Assembly (NCBI GenBank): GCA_902764235.1
Contig: CACWVH010000005.1
Location: forward strand, 1 to 33,267
Length of the DNA stretch: 33,267 nt
Source: an uncultured Ruminococcus sp.
GTDB taxonomy: Bacteria; Bacillota; Clostridia; Oscillospirales; Acutalibacteraceae
Direction: 5' to 3'
The notes beneath the pieces were generated by a model. The model saw nothing but the letters and a program-made list of their open reading frames with translations. It searched no databases and was not told the DNA's origin. The position numbers and the translations under genes are program-made. Positions 1-9,365 of this stretch are shown here, one piece after another; positions within the stretch are counted from its first letter, which is position 1, and every line of letters starts with the position of its first letter.

Positions 1-2
1 TA

Positions 3-92
3 TACCACATTTCAGGGGGCTGTGCCTTTTTTGTTGCTGTTTTTCTTAGTGTTTATCAGGGGTTAAAGCTATTTGGAGTGTGGGAAGTTTGA
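3..92 (+). CDS. 3' end of a probable membrane protein (partial)
   Basis: One frame is open from the window edge to a TGA at 90-92. It encodes a hydrophobic tail ending in LKLFGVWEV. It stops 28 bp before truA and reads the same way, so it is probably the end of the gene upstream in a shared operon. In many Firmicutes the gene before truA is ecfT, the transmembrane part of the ECF vitamin transporter, which would fit a hydrophobic tail. Too little is present to identify it. A second frame, ending in TAA at 64-66, is also hydrophobic, so even the frame is uncertain. Confidence 0.35.
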   Translation, partial: YHISGGCAFFVAVFLSVYQGLKLFGVWEV

Positions 93-120
93 GTAATTAA
101 TTGCAAAGAGGTTTTATTGA

Positions 121-855
121 ATGCGTAATATCTTGATTACCATGATGTATGACGGCAGTTATTTTCATGGCTGGCAAATCCAAAAAAATGCTGTATCTGT
201 TCAGGAGGTTTTTCAGGACGCTCTTTTCCGTGTTTTCGGAGCAACTGATATCAAAGGCTGCAGCCGTACTGATTCGGGAGTGCATGCAAATATGTATTGT
301 GTCAGTTTTCTGACTGAACATAAAATACCAGTACAAAGGATTCCTGCCGCACTCAATAATTATCTGCCTGCAAGTATCGCGGTAATATCTGCTCAGGAAA
401 TGCCTGCGGATTTTCATGCACGTTATTCATGTATCGGAAAAGAATATATTTATAAAATCTGGAATAATGAAATAAGAAATCCATTTCTTGATAAATACGC
501 TTTTCATTATTGGTATGATCTTGATTTGGAGCTGATGAACAGAGCTGCGCAATATTTTATCGGAAAACATGATTTCACTTCTTTCTGTACTCTTGATAAC
601 AGAGAAAAGGGTGATTTTCATCGTACAGTCCGGAATTTGACAGTGAAAAAAGAAAACGATCTGGTAATAATACGAATTGAAGCAGATGGTTTTCTATACA
701 ATATGGTCAGAATTATAGTTGGTACACTTCTTTATGTATCACAAGGAAAAATCAGACCTGAAGATATCCCTGGGATAATAGCAGCCGAAAACAGGAAACT
801 ATCCGGTCCAACTGCACCGCCTCATGGTTTATATCTTAATAAGGTGTTTTATTAG
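121..855 (+). CDS. truA: tRNA pseudouridine(38-40) synthase TruA
   Basis: TruA converts uridines 38, 39 and 40 in the tRNA anticodon arm to pseudouridine. The protein has 244 residues, normal for the family. The catalytic motif RTDSGVHA lies at residues 49-56, with the nucleophile at Asp51. The N-terminal YDGSYFHGWQ (10-19) and the C-terminal FLYNMVRIIVG, which belongs to the active site, are also typical. The ATG at 121 is preceded by AAAGAGG with a 9-nt spacer. The gene lies directly after a probable membrane protein end. No promoter is obvious in the 28-bp gap, so cotranscription from upstream is likely. Confidence 0.96.
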   Translation: MRNILITMMYDGSYFHGWQIQKNAVSVQEVFQDALFRVFGATDIKGCSRTDSGVHANMYCVSFLTEHKIPVQRIPAALNNYLPASIAVISAQEMPADFHARYSCIGKEYIYKIWNNEIRNPFLDKYAFHYWYDLDLELMNRAAQYFIGKHDFTSFCTLDNREKGDFHRTVRNLTVKKENDLVIIRIEADGFLYNMVRIIVGTLLYVSQGKIRPEDIPGIIAAENRKLSGPTAPPHGLYLNKVFY

Positions 856-1001
856 AAAATGCTGATTTATGATTAAATTACATTGTTTTTGTTTTTAACA
901 GATTATTGATTTATAAAGATGTTAAAATAATCTATTATAACACATATAATAATAAGTTTGATTTTTTTAGTTTTCAGAAAATAAAGGGAAGGAGTTATCT
1001 G

Positions 1002-2264
1002 ATGAAAAAAATAAAGGATATTTCTGCAAAGATAAAGAAAAAAAGCTCGCATGAGAGAAAATATATCAGCTATGAAGATGTTCCGCTTACGGACTATCGT
1101 GACAGCGATCCATTGCCACAGAATCTTACTAAAAAATTTCTGAAAATCTTTATTATTATTTTTCTTGGTGTTGTTACGGTTTTTGCACTTGTCAATCTTG
1201 ATAAGCTTACCCCAGAAAATATCTCCCACTGGTTTCAGTATGATCTGTTAGGCAAAACAGAAGGTTCCGGATATCCTATCAGATATATTGGTACATCAAT
1301 AAACACAGAAAATTTTTCTTTGATGGACAGATCTCCGGTTTACTGCAGTGATACTTCAATTGTGGTTCTTAACTCAAATGCAGGTGAATATCAGAACAAT
1401 CAGCATTCATTTGCAAATCCTATATTGAAAACAGATAAAGAATATTCAATAATATATAATGCAGATGCGACTGGATATAGAATTATCAATCGTGATTCTA
1501 CTGTCTTTTCCGGATCTGCGGACAGAAAACTGTTTGATGCAGATATCGCAGAGAACGGAACATATGCTTTGTTAACCTATGGAAATGATTATCTATCTAC
1601 TCTGACAGTTAATGACAGAAATAATAATAAAATATATGGATATTCTTTTGCAGAATATTATGTTAGCTGTGTATCTGTGAATTCAAGCGGAACCCGGGCA
1701 GCTCTGAGTGGGATCAGCGCCAAAGACGGAGGACTGATATCAGTAATCTACATACTTGACTTTAATCAGAAAACCTATTATCAGAAATATGAATTTGAAG
1801 ATTCATATATTTACGATATCTGTTATCTTGATAATGATAAGGTAGTTGCAGTTGGTGATAATTCAGTATACCATATAGATATCGATAACAAAAAAATGAC
1901 TGAGATATCATATAATTCTCAGACACTTACCACATTCACCTTAAAAAGAAATTTCGGAGTATTGATATCCTTATCAACAAACCCTGATGGAAGAGAGTGC
2001 AATATTGTTGCAATAAATTCAGAGGGAAAGAAGGCTGCTGAAATAGAAACAGGAAAACGTATTCTGTCTTTAGATTATAAAAATGAAAAAGTATGTGCAT
2101 TATACCCCAACGAAATAGGCATATATAATAAAGATGGGAAACAAATCACCACATTGACATCCAACGCAGATTCAAGAAAGATATGCTTTTGCGATTCAGA
2201 AACCCTGTACGTATTAGGAATAAGTAATCTATATAAGCTTAACATTGAGTATCCAGAAGATTAA
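1002..2264 (+). CDS. Membrane-anchored DUF5711-like beta-propeller protein
   Basis: The 420-residue protein has a basic, charged N-terminus (residues 1-45), one transmembrane segment at about 47-66, and a long extracytoplasmic part. That part shows repeated beta-strand blades of the pattern (hydrophobic)-x-(D/N)-x-(D/N), as in WD40/PQQ-type propellers. The layout matches the DUF5711 family of Clostridia, whose function is unknown to me. The open frame extends upstream to 906, but the ATG at 1002 has a GGAAGGAG site (988-995) and begins MKKIKD, so this start is preferred. The 146-bp gap after truA is AT-rich with no clear promoter. The gene ends at a strong bidirectional terminator. A role as an envelope sensor or scaffold is only inference. 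Confidence 0.8.
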   Translation: MKKIKDISAKIKKKSSHERKYISYEDVPLTDYRDSDPLPQNLTKKFLKIFIIIFLGVVTVFALVNLDKLTPENISHWFQYDLLGKTEGSGYPIRYIGTSINTENFSLMDRSPVYCSDTSIVVLNSNAGEYQNNQHSFANPILKTDKEYSIIYNADATGYRIINRDSTVFSGSADRKLFDADIAENGTYALLTYGNDYLSTLTVNDRNNNKIYGYSFAEYYVSCVSVNSSGTRAALSGISAKDGGLISVIYILDFNQKTYYQKYEFEDSYIYDICYLDNDKVVAVGDNSVYHIDIDNKKMTEISYNSQTLTTFTLKRNFGVLISLSTNPDGRECNIVAINSEGKKAAEIETGKRILSLDYKNEKVCALYPNEIGIYNKDGKQITTLTSNADSRKICFCDSETLYVLGISNLYKLNIEYPED

Positions 2265-2266
2265 AG

Positions 2267-2302
2267 CAAAATCCGCCGGAAAGATGATCCCGGCGGATTT
2301 TG
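2267..2302. terminator. Bidirectional intrinsic terminator
   Basis: A perfect 13-bp inverted repeat (2267-2279 with 2290-2302) has a 10-nt loop and a GC-rich core (CCGCCGG). The stem ends in A/T-rich runs on both sides, so it can end the rightward DUF5711-like gene and the leftward htpG gene. The two stop codons are only about 55 bp apart, which fits a shared terminator. Confidence 0.88.
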
Positions 2303-2319
2303 TTTTATAATGATCTGAT

Positions 2320-4140
2320 TCAGATAAGACCCATAACCTCAACACTTCTTGAAATAAAACCTTCAAGCTCTGAAGCCGATAGCTTACGCTGGCTGAGAAT
2401 TGCAAGATCATAAATATGTCTGCAAAGGAGATTTTTCTCTTCACTGTCAAATTCTTCGAGTCTTTTTACGATGGGATTTGCAGTATTGATAATCAATGTT
2501 TCCTTTGCTTTATCATTGTTTGCTCCGAACATATCACCGTATATTCTGTTCATATCATTGATTCTTCTCTGATATTCATTAATGGTAATAATCGCAGGAG
2601 TACCTTCTGTCTTTAAAGCCTGAGCCTTTATTTCAAGCTTATCCATGCCAAGCGCCTGCCTGAACAGCTCAATAATACTGTCGTTATTGATCTCATTATC
2701 GTCGCTGTCTGATTTGAGCGCTTCGTCAACATCAGAATCAATTCTTACAAATCTTGTCCCTGATTCTTTATATTCAAGGAAAGTTACGAAATGAGTATCA
2801 ATATTATGCTCAAGAATGATAGCATCAATTCCATTATCTTTGAAGATCTTGACATACTGAGCCTGTGCATTCATATCAGAAACATAGTATACCTTATTAT
2901 CATCAGTTTTAGGTATTTCAGAGAATGTTTTAAATTCATTTGTGGTTGTTTTATAAAGAATAATATCCTTCATTCTTTCATAAAACTTTTCGTCTTTTAT
3001 GCAGCCAAATTTTATGAAAGGAGAAATATCATCCCAATAGCTTTCATATTCTTTTCTTTCATTTTTGAATATGCTTACAAGCTTATCTGCAACCTTTTTG
3101 GTAATATGTTTCGATATCTTGGCAACTTCGCCGTCATTCTGAAGGAAGGAACGTGAAACATTCAAGGGCAGATCGGGACAGTCAATTACACCCTTGAGAA
3201 GCATAAGAAACTCAGGAACAACCTCCTTAATATTATCAGCGATATATACCTGATTAGAGAAAAGCTTTATCTCACCGGGCATTACCTGAAGCTTATCAGT
3301 CTGTTTCGGGAAATAAAGTATACCCTTGAGGTTAAAAGGATAGTCAACATTAAGATGTATCCAGAACAGGGGAAGATTTATATCAGGGAAAACTTCTCTG
3401 TAAAAATCCTCGTACTCCTCTGTTGTACAATCCTTCGGAGCTTTGAGCCATAATGGTGTGGTATTATTTACAGGCTTTTCGTCTTTTTCTGATTCATCGT
3501 CCTTATTTTCCTGAATACAATTAAAGAATATCTCGTATGGCATAAAATGACAGTATTTTTTAAGCACTGCCCTGAGCTTCATGCTGTCACAGAATTCCAT
3601 TCCGTCTTCAGATAAATGCATGATAACAGATGTACCTTTTTCAGTTCTTTGACTATCGCTGATCTCATAAGTACTGCTGCCATCACTTGTCCAGTGCACC
3701 GGTTCAGCATCTGAAAGGTAGGAAAGAGTATCAATTTCAACAGTATCAGAAACCATATAAGCCGAATAGAAGCCCAGACCAAAATGACCAATAATTCCTC
3801 CTTCGGCATCGGTTTTATCACTGTACTTCTCGATAAATTCCTTTGCACCTGAAAAAGCGATCTGAGTAATATATTTTTCCACTTCTTCTTCAGTCATACC
3901 AATACCGTTATCGCTGATTGTAAGTGTTTTGTTTTCCTTATCAAGGATAACATCAATTCTTGGTTTTACTCCGTCATTTTCAGCTTCGCCGATAGAGCAA
4001 AGACTCTGATACTTTTTGATAGCATCGCATCCGTTGGCTATAATTTCTCTTAGGAAAATATCCTTATCAGAATAAAGCCATTTCTTGATTATCGGAAAAA
4101 GATTTTCCGAATCAACTTTGATTTGTCCTTCTTTTTTCAT
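2320..4140 (-). CDS. htpG: Molecular chaperone HtpG (Hsp90 family)
   Basis: HtpG is the bacterial Hsp90, an ATP-dependent cytosolic dimer that remodels client proteins. The protein has 606 residues, slightly short of the E. coli form (624). The GHKL ATPase pocket is complete: REIIANGCDA (catalytic Glu32, Asn36), DNGIGM (Asp77) and GHFGLGFYSAYMV. A middle domain with FLQN-type segments and a C-terminal dimerisation domain follow. The ATG at 4140 has GGAGG upstream. The gene follows ftsK by 127 bp on the same strand. I saw no CIRCE operator in that gap, so HrcA control is not supported here. Confidence 0.95.
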   Translation of the reverse strand: MKKEGQIKVDSENLFPIIKKWLYSDKDIFLREIIANGCDAIKKYQSLCSIGEAENDGVKPRIDVILDKENKTLTISDNGIGMTEEEVEKYITQIAFSGAKEFIEKYSDKTDAEGGIIGHFGLGFYSAYMVSDTVEIDTLSYLSDAEPVHWTSDGSSTYEISDSQRTEKGTSVIMHLSEDGMEFCDSMKLRAVLKKYCHFMPYEIFFNCIQENKDDESEKDEKPVNNTTPLWLKAPKDCTTEEYEDFYREVFPDINLPLFWIHLNVDYPFNLKGILYFPKQTDKLQVMPGEIKLFSNQVYIADNIKEVVPEFLMLLKGVIDCPDLPLNVSRSFLQNDGEVAKISKHITKKVADKLVSIFKNERKEYESYWDDISPFIKFGCIKDEKFYERMKDIILYKTTTNEFKTFSEIPKTDDNKVYYVSDMNAQAQYVKIFKDNGIDAIILEHNIDTHFVTFLEYKESGTRFVRIDSDVDEALKSDSDDNEINNDSIIELFRQALGMDKLEIKAQALKTEGTPAIITINEYQRRINDMNRIYGDMFGANNDKAKETLIINTANPIVKRLEEFDSEEKNLLCRHIYDLAILSQRKLSASELEGFISRSVEVMGLI

Positions 4141-4223
4141 TTCATTACCTCCGGTTTTTCAGGCAACTGTATATCTCCAAAAAAGCGGAACCTATACAAT
4201 CGTCCGATATAATAATATTATTA

Positions 4224-4257
4224 CCGAACAGAACAGACACATATCCGCTCTGTTCGG
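4224..4257 (-). terminator. Hairpin after ftsK, possible weak terminator
   Basis: A 9-bp inverted repeat (4224-4232 with 4249-4257, arms CCGAACAGA/TCTGTTCGG) lies just after the ftsK stop codon. On the minus strand it is followed by an AT-rich run (TAATAATATTATT) and not by a clean T-tract. It could be a weak terminator or an mRNA-end hairpin separating ftsK from htpG. Confidence 0.4.
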
Positions 4258-4267
4258 ATATTTACTA

Positions 4268-7069
4268 TTACTCATCTTCTGATACGGAAACATTTCTTTC
4301 CATCCATTGCTGATAGGTCATAAGTACCTGACGGGGCTTAGAACCCTCGTGAGGTCCGACAATACCCATTTGCTCCATTTCATCAATAAGTCTGCCGGCT
4401 CTTGCATATCCTACCCTGAATCGCCTTTGAAGCATTGAGGTAGATGCCTGTCCGGCTTCTACAACACATTTTATCGCTTCCTCGATCATCGGATCCATAT
4501 CAGAAGATGAGGCATCACTGTCTTTATTACCTTTATCAGGAACAGCGTTTTTCTCAATTTCATCGAGAACATCCTTGTCGTATTCTACGACCTTATTCTT
4601 CTTTATAAAATCAATAACCCTTTCAATTTCCGTATCTTCAACGAAACAGCCCTGAACTCTTATCGGTTTTGTAGTACCGATAGGGGAGAAAAGCATATCA
4701 CCTCGTCCGATAAGCTTTTCTGCTCCGCCGCTGTCAAGAATTGTACGTGAATCGATCTGAGATTTAACAGCAAATGCGATACGACTCGGGACATTTGCTT
4801 TAATAAGACCGGTAATTACATCTACTGAAGGGCGCTGAGTAGCAATAACGAGATGCATTCCGGCAGCACGAGCCATCTGAGCAAGACGACAGATTGATTC
4901 CTCGACTTCATTTGGTGCTGCCATCATAAGATCAGCAAGCTCGTCAATAACGATAACTATCTGAGGCATTTTCTGAAGTAATTTAGGTTCTTTAGGTTTA
5001 TCAGAATCAAGTCCGTCTGATTTAAGCTCAGCCTGAGCTTGAGCAAGCATCTCATCCTCTTCAAAGGATCTTTCAGCTTCATCGATTGGTATATCATTTG
5101 AATATGCATCTTCATTCTGCCTGTCAACAAATCTGTTGTAGCTATGCATATCACGAACATTATACTCAGCAAATATTTTATATCTGTTAAGCATTTCGTT
5201 AACAGCCCAGTTAAGTGCACCTGCTGCTTTTCTCGGGTCAGTTACAACAGGAACAAGAAGATGGGGGATACCATTATAAACTCCAAGCTCAACAACCTTA
5301 GGATCGATAAGCATAAGCTTTACATCATCAGGACTTGACTTATAAATCAGACTTACAAGCATTGAGTTGATGCATACCGATTTACCTGATCCAGTTGAAC
5401 CTGCAATCAGAAGATGAGGCATTCTGCTGAGGTCTGCCAGTGTGATCTTTCCTGAGATATCTTTACCAAGTGCAACTGTAAGATTGCTTTTTGCATTTTG
5501 AAATTCCTTTGATTCAAGAAGATTTCTCATTTTTACTATGCTGACATGCTTATTGGGGACTTCAATACCGACAGCCGATTTTCCAGGAATGGGGGCTTCG
5601 ATACGAACACCGGTTGCAGCAAGATTCATCGCAATATCATCTGAAAGGTTTGTAATCTTACTTATTTTTACACCTGACGCCGGTTGAAGCTCATATCTTG
5701 TAATTGAAGGACCTCGACTTATATTTACGATCGAAGTAGAAACACCAAAGCTTTTCAAAGTTTCCACAAGCATTGTACCGCTTTGATTTAATTCAGAAGA
5801 GATATTTCTTTCTTCCTCGAATGGCTGAGGATCAAGTAAATTAGTAGGAGGTTTAAGATAATGACTGCTTATCATTGTATTATCAGCTGACAATTCAAAT
5901 TTTTCAGATTTGTTTTTATCTGCATTACTTTTATTATTTTTCGGTTCAAAAAATGGTTCAACTGAAAGATCGGCTTTATCATCCGGAACATCCTGAGGAA
6001 TATTATTAAGCTCATCTGGATCATATTCCATTCCGTTAAAAATCAGATCATCAGCAAAAACAGGCTGCTGTTTTTCCTTTTTGACTTTGCGATTATCAGA
6101 TCCCGGCTTTGCCTTAGGTTTTGTTACATTTTTTTCTTTAATTTTTTGTTCAGCGCGGATATCAGTTTTAACTATCTTGTCCGAACCCTCATCAGCTTGT
6201 TTAATATCATCGGTTTTGTCTGGTTCATAAAAAGGAGTTTTCTTATATCTTCTGAGAGGCTGATCTTCTTTTTTCTTCTTATCAGCAATTTTTTTATCTA
6301 CCTGTTTTTTAATATATTCCTCCCTGTTTAACTTGCGCTTCCTCTCTCGTTCTTCAAGCTGTTTTTTTCTTACCTGAGTTCTTATTTCTTTATTGTCACT
6401 GATATTCTCTCCAATGACCTTTACAGGCTGCTTAAATGATTTTATGAGCTTCATAAAGAAATTACCGAAGGTAATAAGCAAAAACATTATAAACAGAATG
6501 ATTGCAATAAAGCCTCCGCCGGTATGACCGAATATCTTAGACAGTGGAATACCCATCATTGCTCCAAGAACACCCGCGCCGGAATGTGTACTGGAATATA
6601 TCAGACTGTTATGTAATTCATCGGCATAACCTCTCAGAGGATCTTCTCCCACACTAAAACAGAATACTGTACTTGCAAGAAAAATCGTAGTAATGCTCAG
6701 CTGAACTATTTTTGTTTTATAATTTGGTTTTGGCTCATCCTTTGCATTCTGATAGGACGAATATAAAAGCAGTAATGGAAGCATAAATCCAAAAACGCCA
6801 AAAATTCCGCAATACAGCTCATGTAATGAAAGCCAGAGCTTTTCTCCAGGCATAAAATACATAAATATAAAAAATATCGCCATAATAAAAAGTATAATTG
6901 CAATGATAAACCTTCTACGCTGTTTTTCCCATTCAGCTCTGGCTTGAGCTTGTTTTTTTGCCTGAGCAGCCTGTGAACGCTTTGACGACTTGCCATTTGA
7001 TGTGGCAGTTTTAGCAGAAGCTTTAGGTTTAGGCTTTGCTGAGCTTTTTTTTGGATTAGAAGCAGCCAA
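4268..7069 (-). CDS. ftsK: DNA translocase FtsK/SpoIIIE
   Basis: This hexameric, membrane-anchored ATPase pumps chromosomal DNA through the closing division or sporulation septum. The 933-residue protein has a basic N-terminus, several transmembrane segments within about residues 50-210, and a long charged, low-complexity linker (about 215-420). The RecA-like motor follows, with Walker A GSTGSGKS at 557-564 and Walker B VIDELAD with Asp709. A C-terminal gamma winged helix (QRRFRVGYARAGRLIDEM) reads the DNA orientation sequences. The start is TTG at 7067-7069, with a perfect AAGGAGG site 7 nt upstream; no ATG fits. In Bacillus, tepA lies next to spoIIIE, and here a tepA homologue is two genes upstream. 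Given the spoIIIA operon in this window it probably also serves sporulation. Confidence 0.95.
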   Translation of the reverse strand: MAASNPKKSSAKPKPKASAKTATSNGKSSKRSQAAQAKKQAQARAEWEKQRRRFIIAIILFIMAIFFIFMYFMPGEKLWLSLHELYCGIFGVFGFMLPLLLLYSSYQNAKDEPKPNYKTKIVQLSITTIFLASTVFCFSVGEDPLRGYADELHNSLIYSSTHSGAGVLGAMMGIPLSKIFGHTGGGFIAIILFIMFLLITFGNFFMKLIKSFKQPVKVIGENISDNKEIRTQVRKKQLEERERKRKLNREEYIKKQVDKKIADKKKKEDQPLRRYKKTPFYEPDKTDDIKQADEGSDKIVKTDIRAEQKIKEKNVTKPKAKPGSDNRKVKKEKQQPVFADDLIFNGMEYDPDELNNIPQDVPDDKADLSVEPFFEPKNNKSNADKNKSEKFELSADNTMISSHYLKPPTNLLDPQPFEEERNISSELNQSGTMLVETLKSFGVSTSIVNISRGPSITRYELQPASGVKISKITNLSDDIAMNLAATGVRIEAPIPGKSAVGIEVPNKHVSIVKMRNLLESKEFQNAKSNLTVALGKDISGKITLADLSRMPHLLIAGSTGSGKSVCINSMLVSLIYKSSPDDVKLMLIDPKVVELGVYNGIPHLLVPVVTDPRKAAGALNWAVNEMLNRYKIFAEYNVRDMHSYNRFVDRQNEDAYSNDIPIDEAERSFEEDEMLAQAQAELKSDGLDSDKPKEPKLLQKMPQIVIVIDELADLMMAAPNEVEESICRLAQMARAAGMHLVIATQRPSVDVITGLIKANVPSRIAFAVKSQIDSRTILDSGGAEKLIGRGDMLFSPIGTTKPIRVQGCFVEDTEIERVIDFIKKNKVVEYDKDVLDEIEKNAVPDKGNKDSDASSSDMDPMIEEAIKCVVEAGQASTSMLQRRFRVGYARAGRLIDEMEQMGIVGPHEGSKPRQVLMTYQQWMERNVSVSEDE

Positions 7070-7102
7070 TGATATTCCTCCTTGTAAAAATAATATCGTC
7101 CG

Positions 7103-7111
7103 GTTATACCA
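7103..7111 (-). promoter_or_regulatory. Possible extended -10 promoter for ftsK
   Basis: Reading leftward, TGG-TATAAC forms an extended -10 element about 20-30 bp before the ftsK ribosome-binding site. No good -35 hexamer lies 17 bp upstream. The 212-bp gap between uppP and ftsK otherwise holds the uppP terminator-like hairpin and a spaced inverted repeat CAGATA/TATCTG at 7163-7181. Confidence 0.3.
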
Positions 7112-7250
7112 GAATATAATAAATATAACTTATATGCTTTATAAATACGTAAATCTGATGTACAGATAACCTATCTATCTGAAAAAACAACTCTATACAA
7201 AACAGCTGTTTTTCTGATTAAAAAAACTAAAATACCAGAAAAATACTTTA

Positions 7251-7276
7251 ATCGGGCAACAATAATGCTGCCCGAT
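7251..7276 (-). terminator. Probable terminator after uppP
   Basis: An 8-bp stem (7251-7258 with 7269-7276, ATCGGGCA/TGCCCGAT) with a 10-nt loop begins just 6 bp after the uppP stop. On the minus strand it is followed by TAAAGTATTTTT, a T-rich but interrupted tail. It probably separates uppP from ftsK. Confidence 0.55.
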
Positions 7277-7281
7277 AGTAA

Positions 7282-8238
7282 TCAGAATACAAGCGGCTGA
7301 CCTGTAAACAGATTAATTCCGTTTGTAAGCTCAATGATACTGATTGTTAAAACAGCTGCTCCGACAATAGCAGTATATATAATAAAAATATACATTCTAT
7401 CTGTTTTAAGAAGCCATTTAAAAAGCTTGATCGCAAAGAAACCTACAAAAGCAGCGATTATCATACCAACAATTACAGGCAGATATTCGATTTGCACAGC
7501 CTCTCCGTTTTCGGGGAAAAGGGCGTCCTTGCCCTCCAGAAAAGCAGCGGCTACAATCGCAGGTGTACCAAGCAGAAATGAATAATCAAGTGCTGCCTGT
7601 TTATTGATTCCTCTGATCTCACTTGCAACAAGCGTAGATCCCGATCTTGAGATCCCAGGGAAGATAGCTGCAACGCACTGTGTTATGCCTACTGTAATTG
7701 CATCAACTACGGTATACTTTTTCCTTCCCGGACCACTCTTATTAAGCATTCCTTTTTCCTTATAAACCTTTGTTGTATGTCTGTTTACGAGGTCACCAAT
7801 AAGAAGTAACAGACTTGTTGTAAGTAGAGAAATACCAACAACTATAAAATAACCGCTTTTCGAGAACATATCAGCAAGATCCTTAACCTTCATGTCCATA
7901 CCAGGTATCGGGATAAACAGCAGGAATAGTGGAAGTAACCCTATTAAAAGCATCATTACCATATTTCTTTCCTTATCCATTTTACTCCATTTGAACTTAC
8001 CGGTAAAAATATCCTTTACCATCAGTCCGAAGGCCTTCAAAAGACTTGCTATAAGCTTAAAATAAACACCTATTACAGCTGCAAGAGTACCTATATGAAG
8101 CATTACGGAGAAAAAGAGATTATCCTCCTGCATCCCGAAAATATGCTGAGTAATGGTAAGATGACCGCTGCTTGAAACAGGCAGGAATTCGGTAAGTCCC
8201 TGAATTATCCCCTGAACAATAGCACTTAGAATATCCAT
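7282..8238 (-). CDS. uppP: Undecaprenyl-diphosphatase UppP (BacA)
   Basis: UppP is an integral membrane enzyme that dephosphorylates undecaprenyl diphosphate, recycling the lipid carrier for peptidoglycan; extra copies give bacitracin resistance. The two family signatures are present: QGLTEFLPVSSSGH (residues 13-26, with Glu17 and His26) and PGISRSGST (194-202, with Arg198). The protein has 318 residues, longer than the E. coli form of about 273. The extra length is partly a charged loop around residues 150-178. The ATG at 8238 has AGGAGGT upstream. It follows the TepA-like gene by 72 bp on the same strand and is probably cotranscribed with it. Confidence 0.95.
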   Translation of the reverse strand: MDILSAIVQGIIQGLTEFLPVSSSGHLTITQHIFGMQEDNLFFSVMLHIGTLAAVIGVYFKLIASLLKAFGLMVKDIFTGKFKWSKMDKERNMVMMLLIGLLPLFLLFIPIPGMDMKVKDLADMFSKSGYFIVVGISLLTTSLLLLIGDLVNRHTTKVYKEKGMLNKSGPGRKKYTVVDAITVGITQCVAAIFPGISRSGSTLVASEIRGINKQAALDYSFLLGTPAIVAAAFLEGKDALFPENGEAVQIEYLPVIVGMIIAAFVGFFAIKLFKWLLKTDRMYIFIIYTAIVGAAVLTISIIELTNGINLFTGQPLVF

Positions 8239-8261
8239 AGTTATGTACCTCCTGATAAACC

Positions 8262-8291
8262 ATGCAGAAATATTATAATATATTCCTGCAT
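8262..8291. repeat. Imperfect AT-rich inverted repeat between tepA and uppP
   Basis: ATGCAG (8262-8267) and CTGCAT (8286-8291) pair around an AT-rich, nearly palindromic centre. On the minus strand no T-run follows, so it does not look like a full terminator. It may be an mRNA processing or stability hairpin between two cotranscribed genes. Confidence 0.35.
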
Positions 8292-8310
8292 TTAAAAAAA
8301 TATTAATGAT

Positions 8311-9078
8311 TCATCTATTTTTCTTTTTTCCGGTTCTTTGCTTATCTATCATTTTATACAGAGCACACAAAGCTTCATGAAGAGTACCTACCTTATCGAT
8401 AAGACCGCACTGTACAGCTTCCTTGCCGTCAAGGATAGTACCTATATCCATAACAAGCTCATCAGTATTCATTGCCATCTCATTGTATTTCTCCGGGTTT
8501 ACTGATGAATTATCCGTTACAAACCTTGTAATTCTTCTCTGCATTCTCTGAAAATATTCAAAAGCCTGAGGAACACCAAGCATCAGACCATTCATTCTCA
8601 CAGGGTGAATAGTCATTGTTGCAGATTCAGCAATAAAGGATTTCTTTGCAGCAACGGCGATCGGAACTCCTATCGAATGACCTCCGCCAAGAACCAGAGA
8701 AACTACAGGTTTTGTCATACCTGCAACAAGCTCGGCTATTGCCAGACCGGCCTCAACATCACCGCCGACAGTATTCAGAATGATAAGAAGACCATCTATT
8801 TCTTCACTTTGTTCTGCAGCTGCAAGCTGAGGAATGATATGCTCATATTTGGTAGTTTTATTCTGAGGGGAGAGGATATAGTGTCCCTCGATCTGTCCGA
8901 TTATCGTAAGACACTGCACAGTGTATTTTTCAGAAACAGAAATAATGGAACCTGATTCTATTATCAGATTATTGGTATTCTGCGCTGCTGCAATTTCATT
9001 TTCAGAATCAACATCTCCCGAATGTTCTTCAAAGCTATTATTTTCAGTTTTGTTCTTTGCTGTTTTTTTAATACTCAT
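8311..9078 (-). CDS. tepA: TepA-type ClpP-like serine protease
   Basis: This is a member of the ClpP/crotonase-fold protease family, closest in layout to TepA (YmfB), described in Bacillus as a translocation-enhancing protein. The 255-residue protein starts with a polar, probably disordered segment (1-35). The protease fold follows, with [10 protein letters not shown] (oxyanion region, 102-111), nucleophile Ser135 in GGGHSIGVP, and His158 in MTIHPVR. The frame stays open to 9126, but the ATG at 9078 has GGAGG 8 nt upstream and the longer form would start inside the predicted leader. Nearness to ftsK/spoIIIE matches the Bacillus gene neighbourhood. A clear sigma-A promoter precedes it. Confidence 0.88.
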   Translation of the reverse strand: MSIKKTAKNKTENNSFEEHSGDVDSENEIAAAQNTNNLIIESGSIISVSEKYTVQCLTIIGQIEGHYILSPQNKTTKYEHIIPQLAAAEQSEEIDGLLIILNTVGGDVEAGLAIAELVAGMTKPVVSLVLGGGHSIGVPIAVAAKKSFIAESATMTIHPVRMNGLMLGVPQAFEYFQRMQRRITRFVTDNSSVNPEKYNEMAMNTDELVMDIGTILDGKEAVQCGLIDKVGTLHEALCALYKMIDKQRTGKKKNR

Positions 9079-9129
9079 TGTCTGATCCTCCGGATATGAA
9101 GTAACATAGAGTATAACAGCATACATTTA

Positions 9130-9158
9130 AGTATACCATTTTTTTTATCTTACTTCAA
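9130..9158 (-). promoter_or_regulatory. Sigma-A promoter for tepA
   Basis: Reading leftward, the -35 box TTGAAG (9153-9158) and the -10 box TATACT (9130-9135) are separated by exactly 17 bp. Transcription would start near 9123, giving a leader of about 45 nt before the ATG at 9078. This also argues against the longer reading frame start at 9126. Confidence 0.8.
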
Positions 9159-9301
9159 GAGTTATTATCAAATTTTATTATTTATCATAGTTTTAAATCT
9201 GTTCTTCAGTTTGTACATAACATAAATAATAAGATCAATATAAATATTATTTGTTTTATAGGATAATTCTATTCATGACAATAGTCGTGTCAATTCTGCA
9301 G

Positions 9302-9342
9302 AAAAAATGCTGTAAATAAGCATTCAAAAGCTTATTTACAGC
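9302..9342 (-). terminator. Intrinsic terminator after icd
   Basis: A perfect 12-bp stem (9309-9320 with 9331-9342, GCTGTAAATAAG and its complement) with a 10-nt loop is followed on the minus strand by ATTTTTTC. It lies just after the icd stop codon and isolates the acn-icd block from tepA. Confidence 0.88.
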
Positions 9343-9365
9343 AAGAGTTTAACATTAATTGAATT

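Noticed and set aside
4141..4267. CIRCE operator ahead of htpG
   Set aside because: No TTAGCACTC-N9-GAGTGCTAA or close variant in the gap.
9079..9126. N-terminal extension of the TepA-like protein to 9126
   Set aside because: A clear promoter ends at 9130, so the upstream ATG would lie at the extreme 5' end of the RNA without a ribosome site; ATG 9078 has GGAGG.
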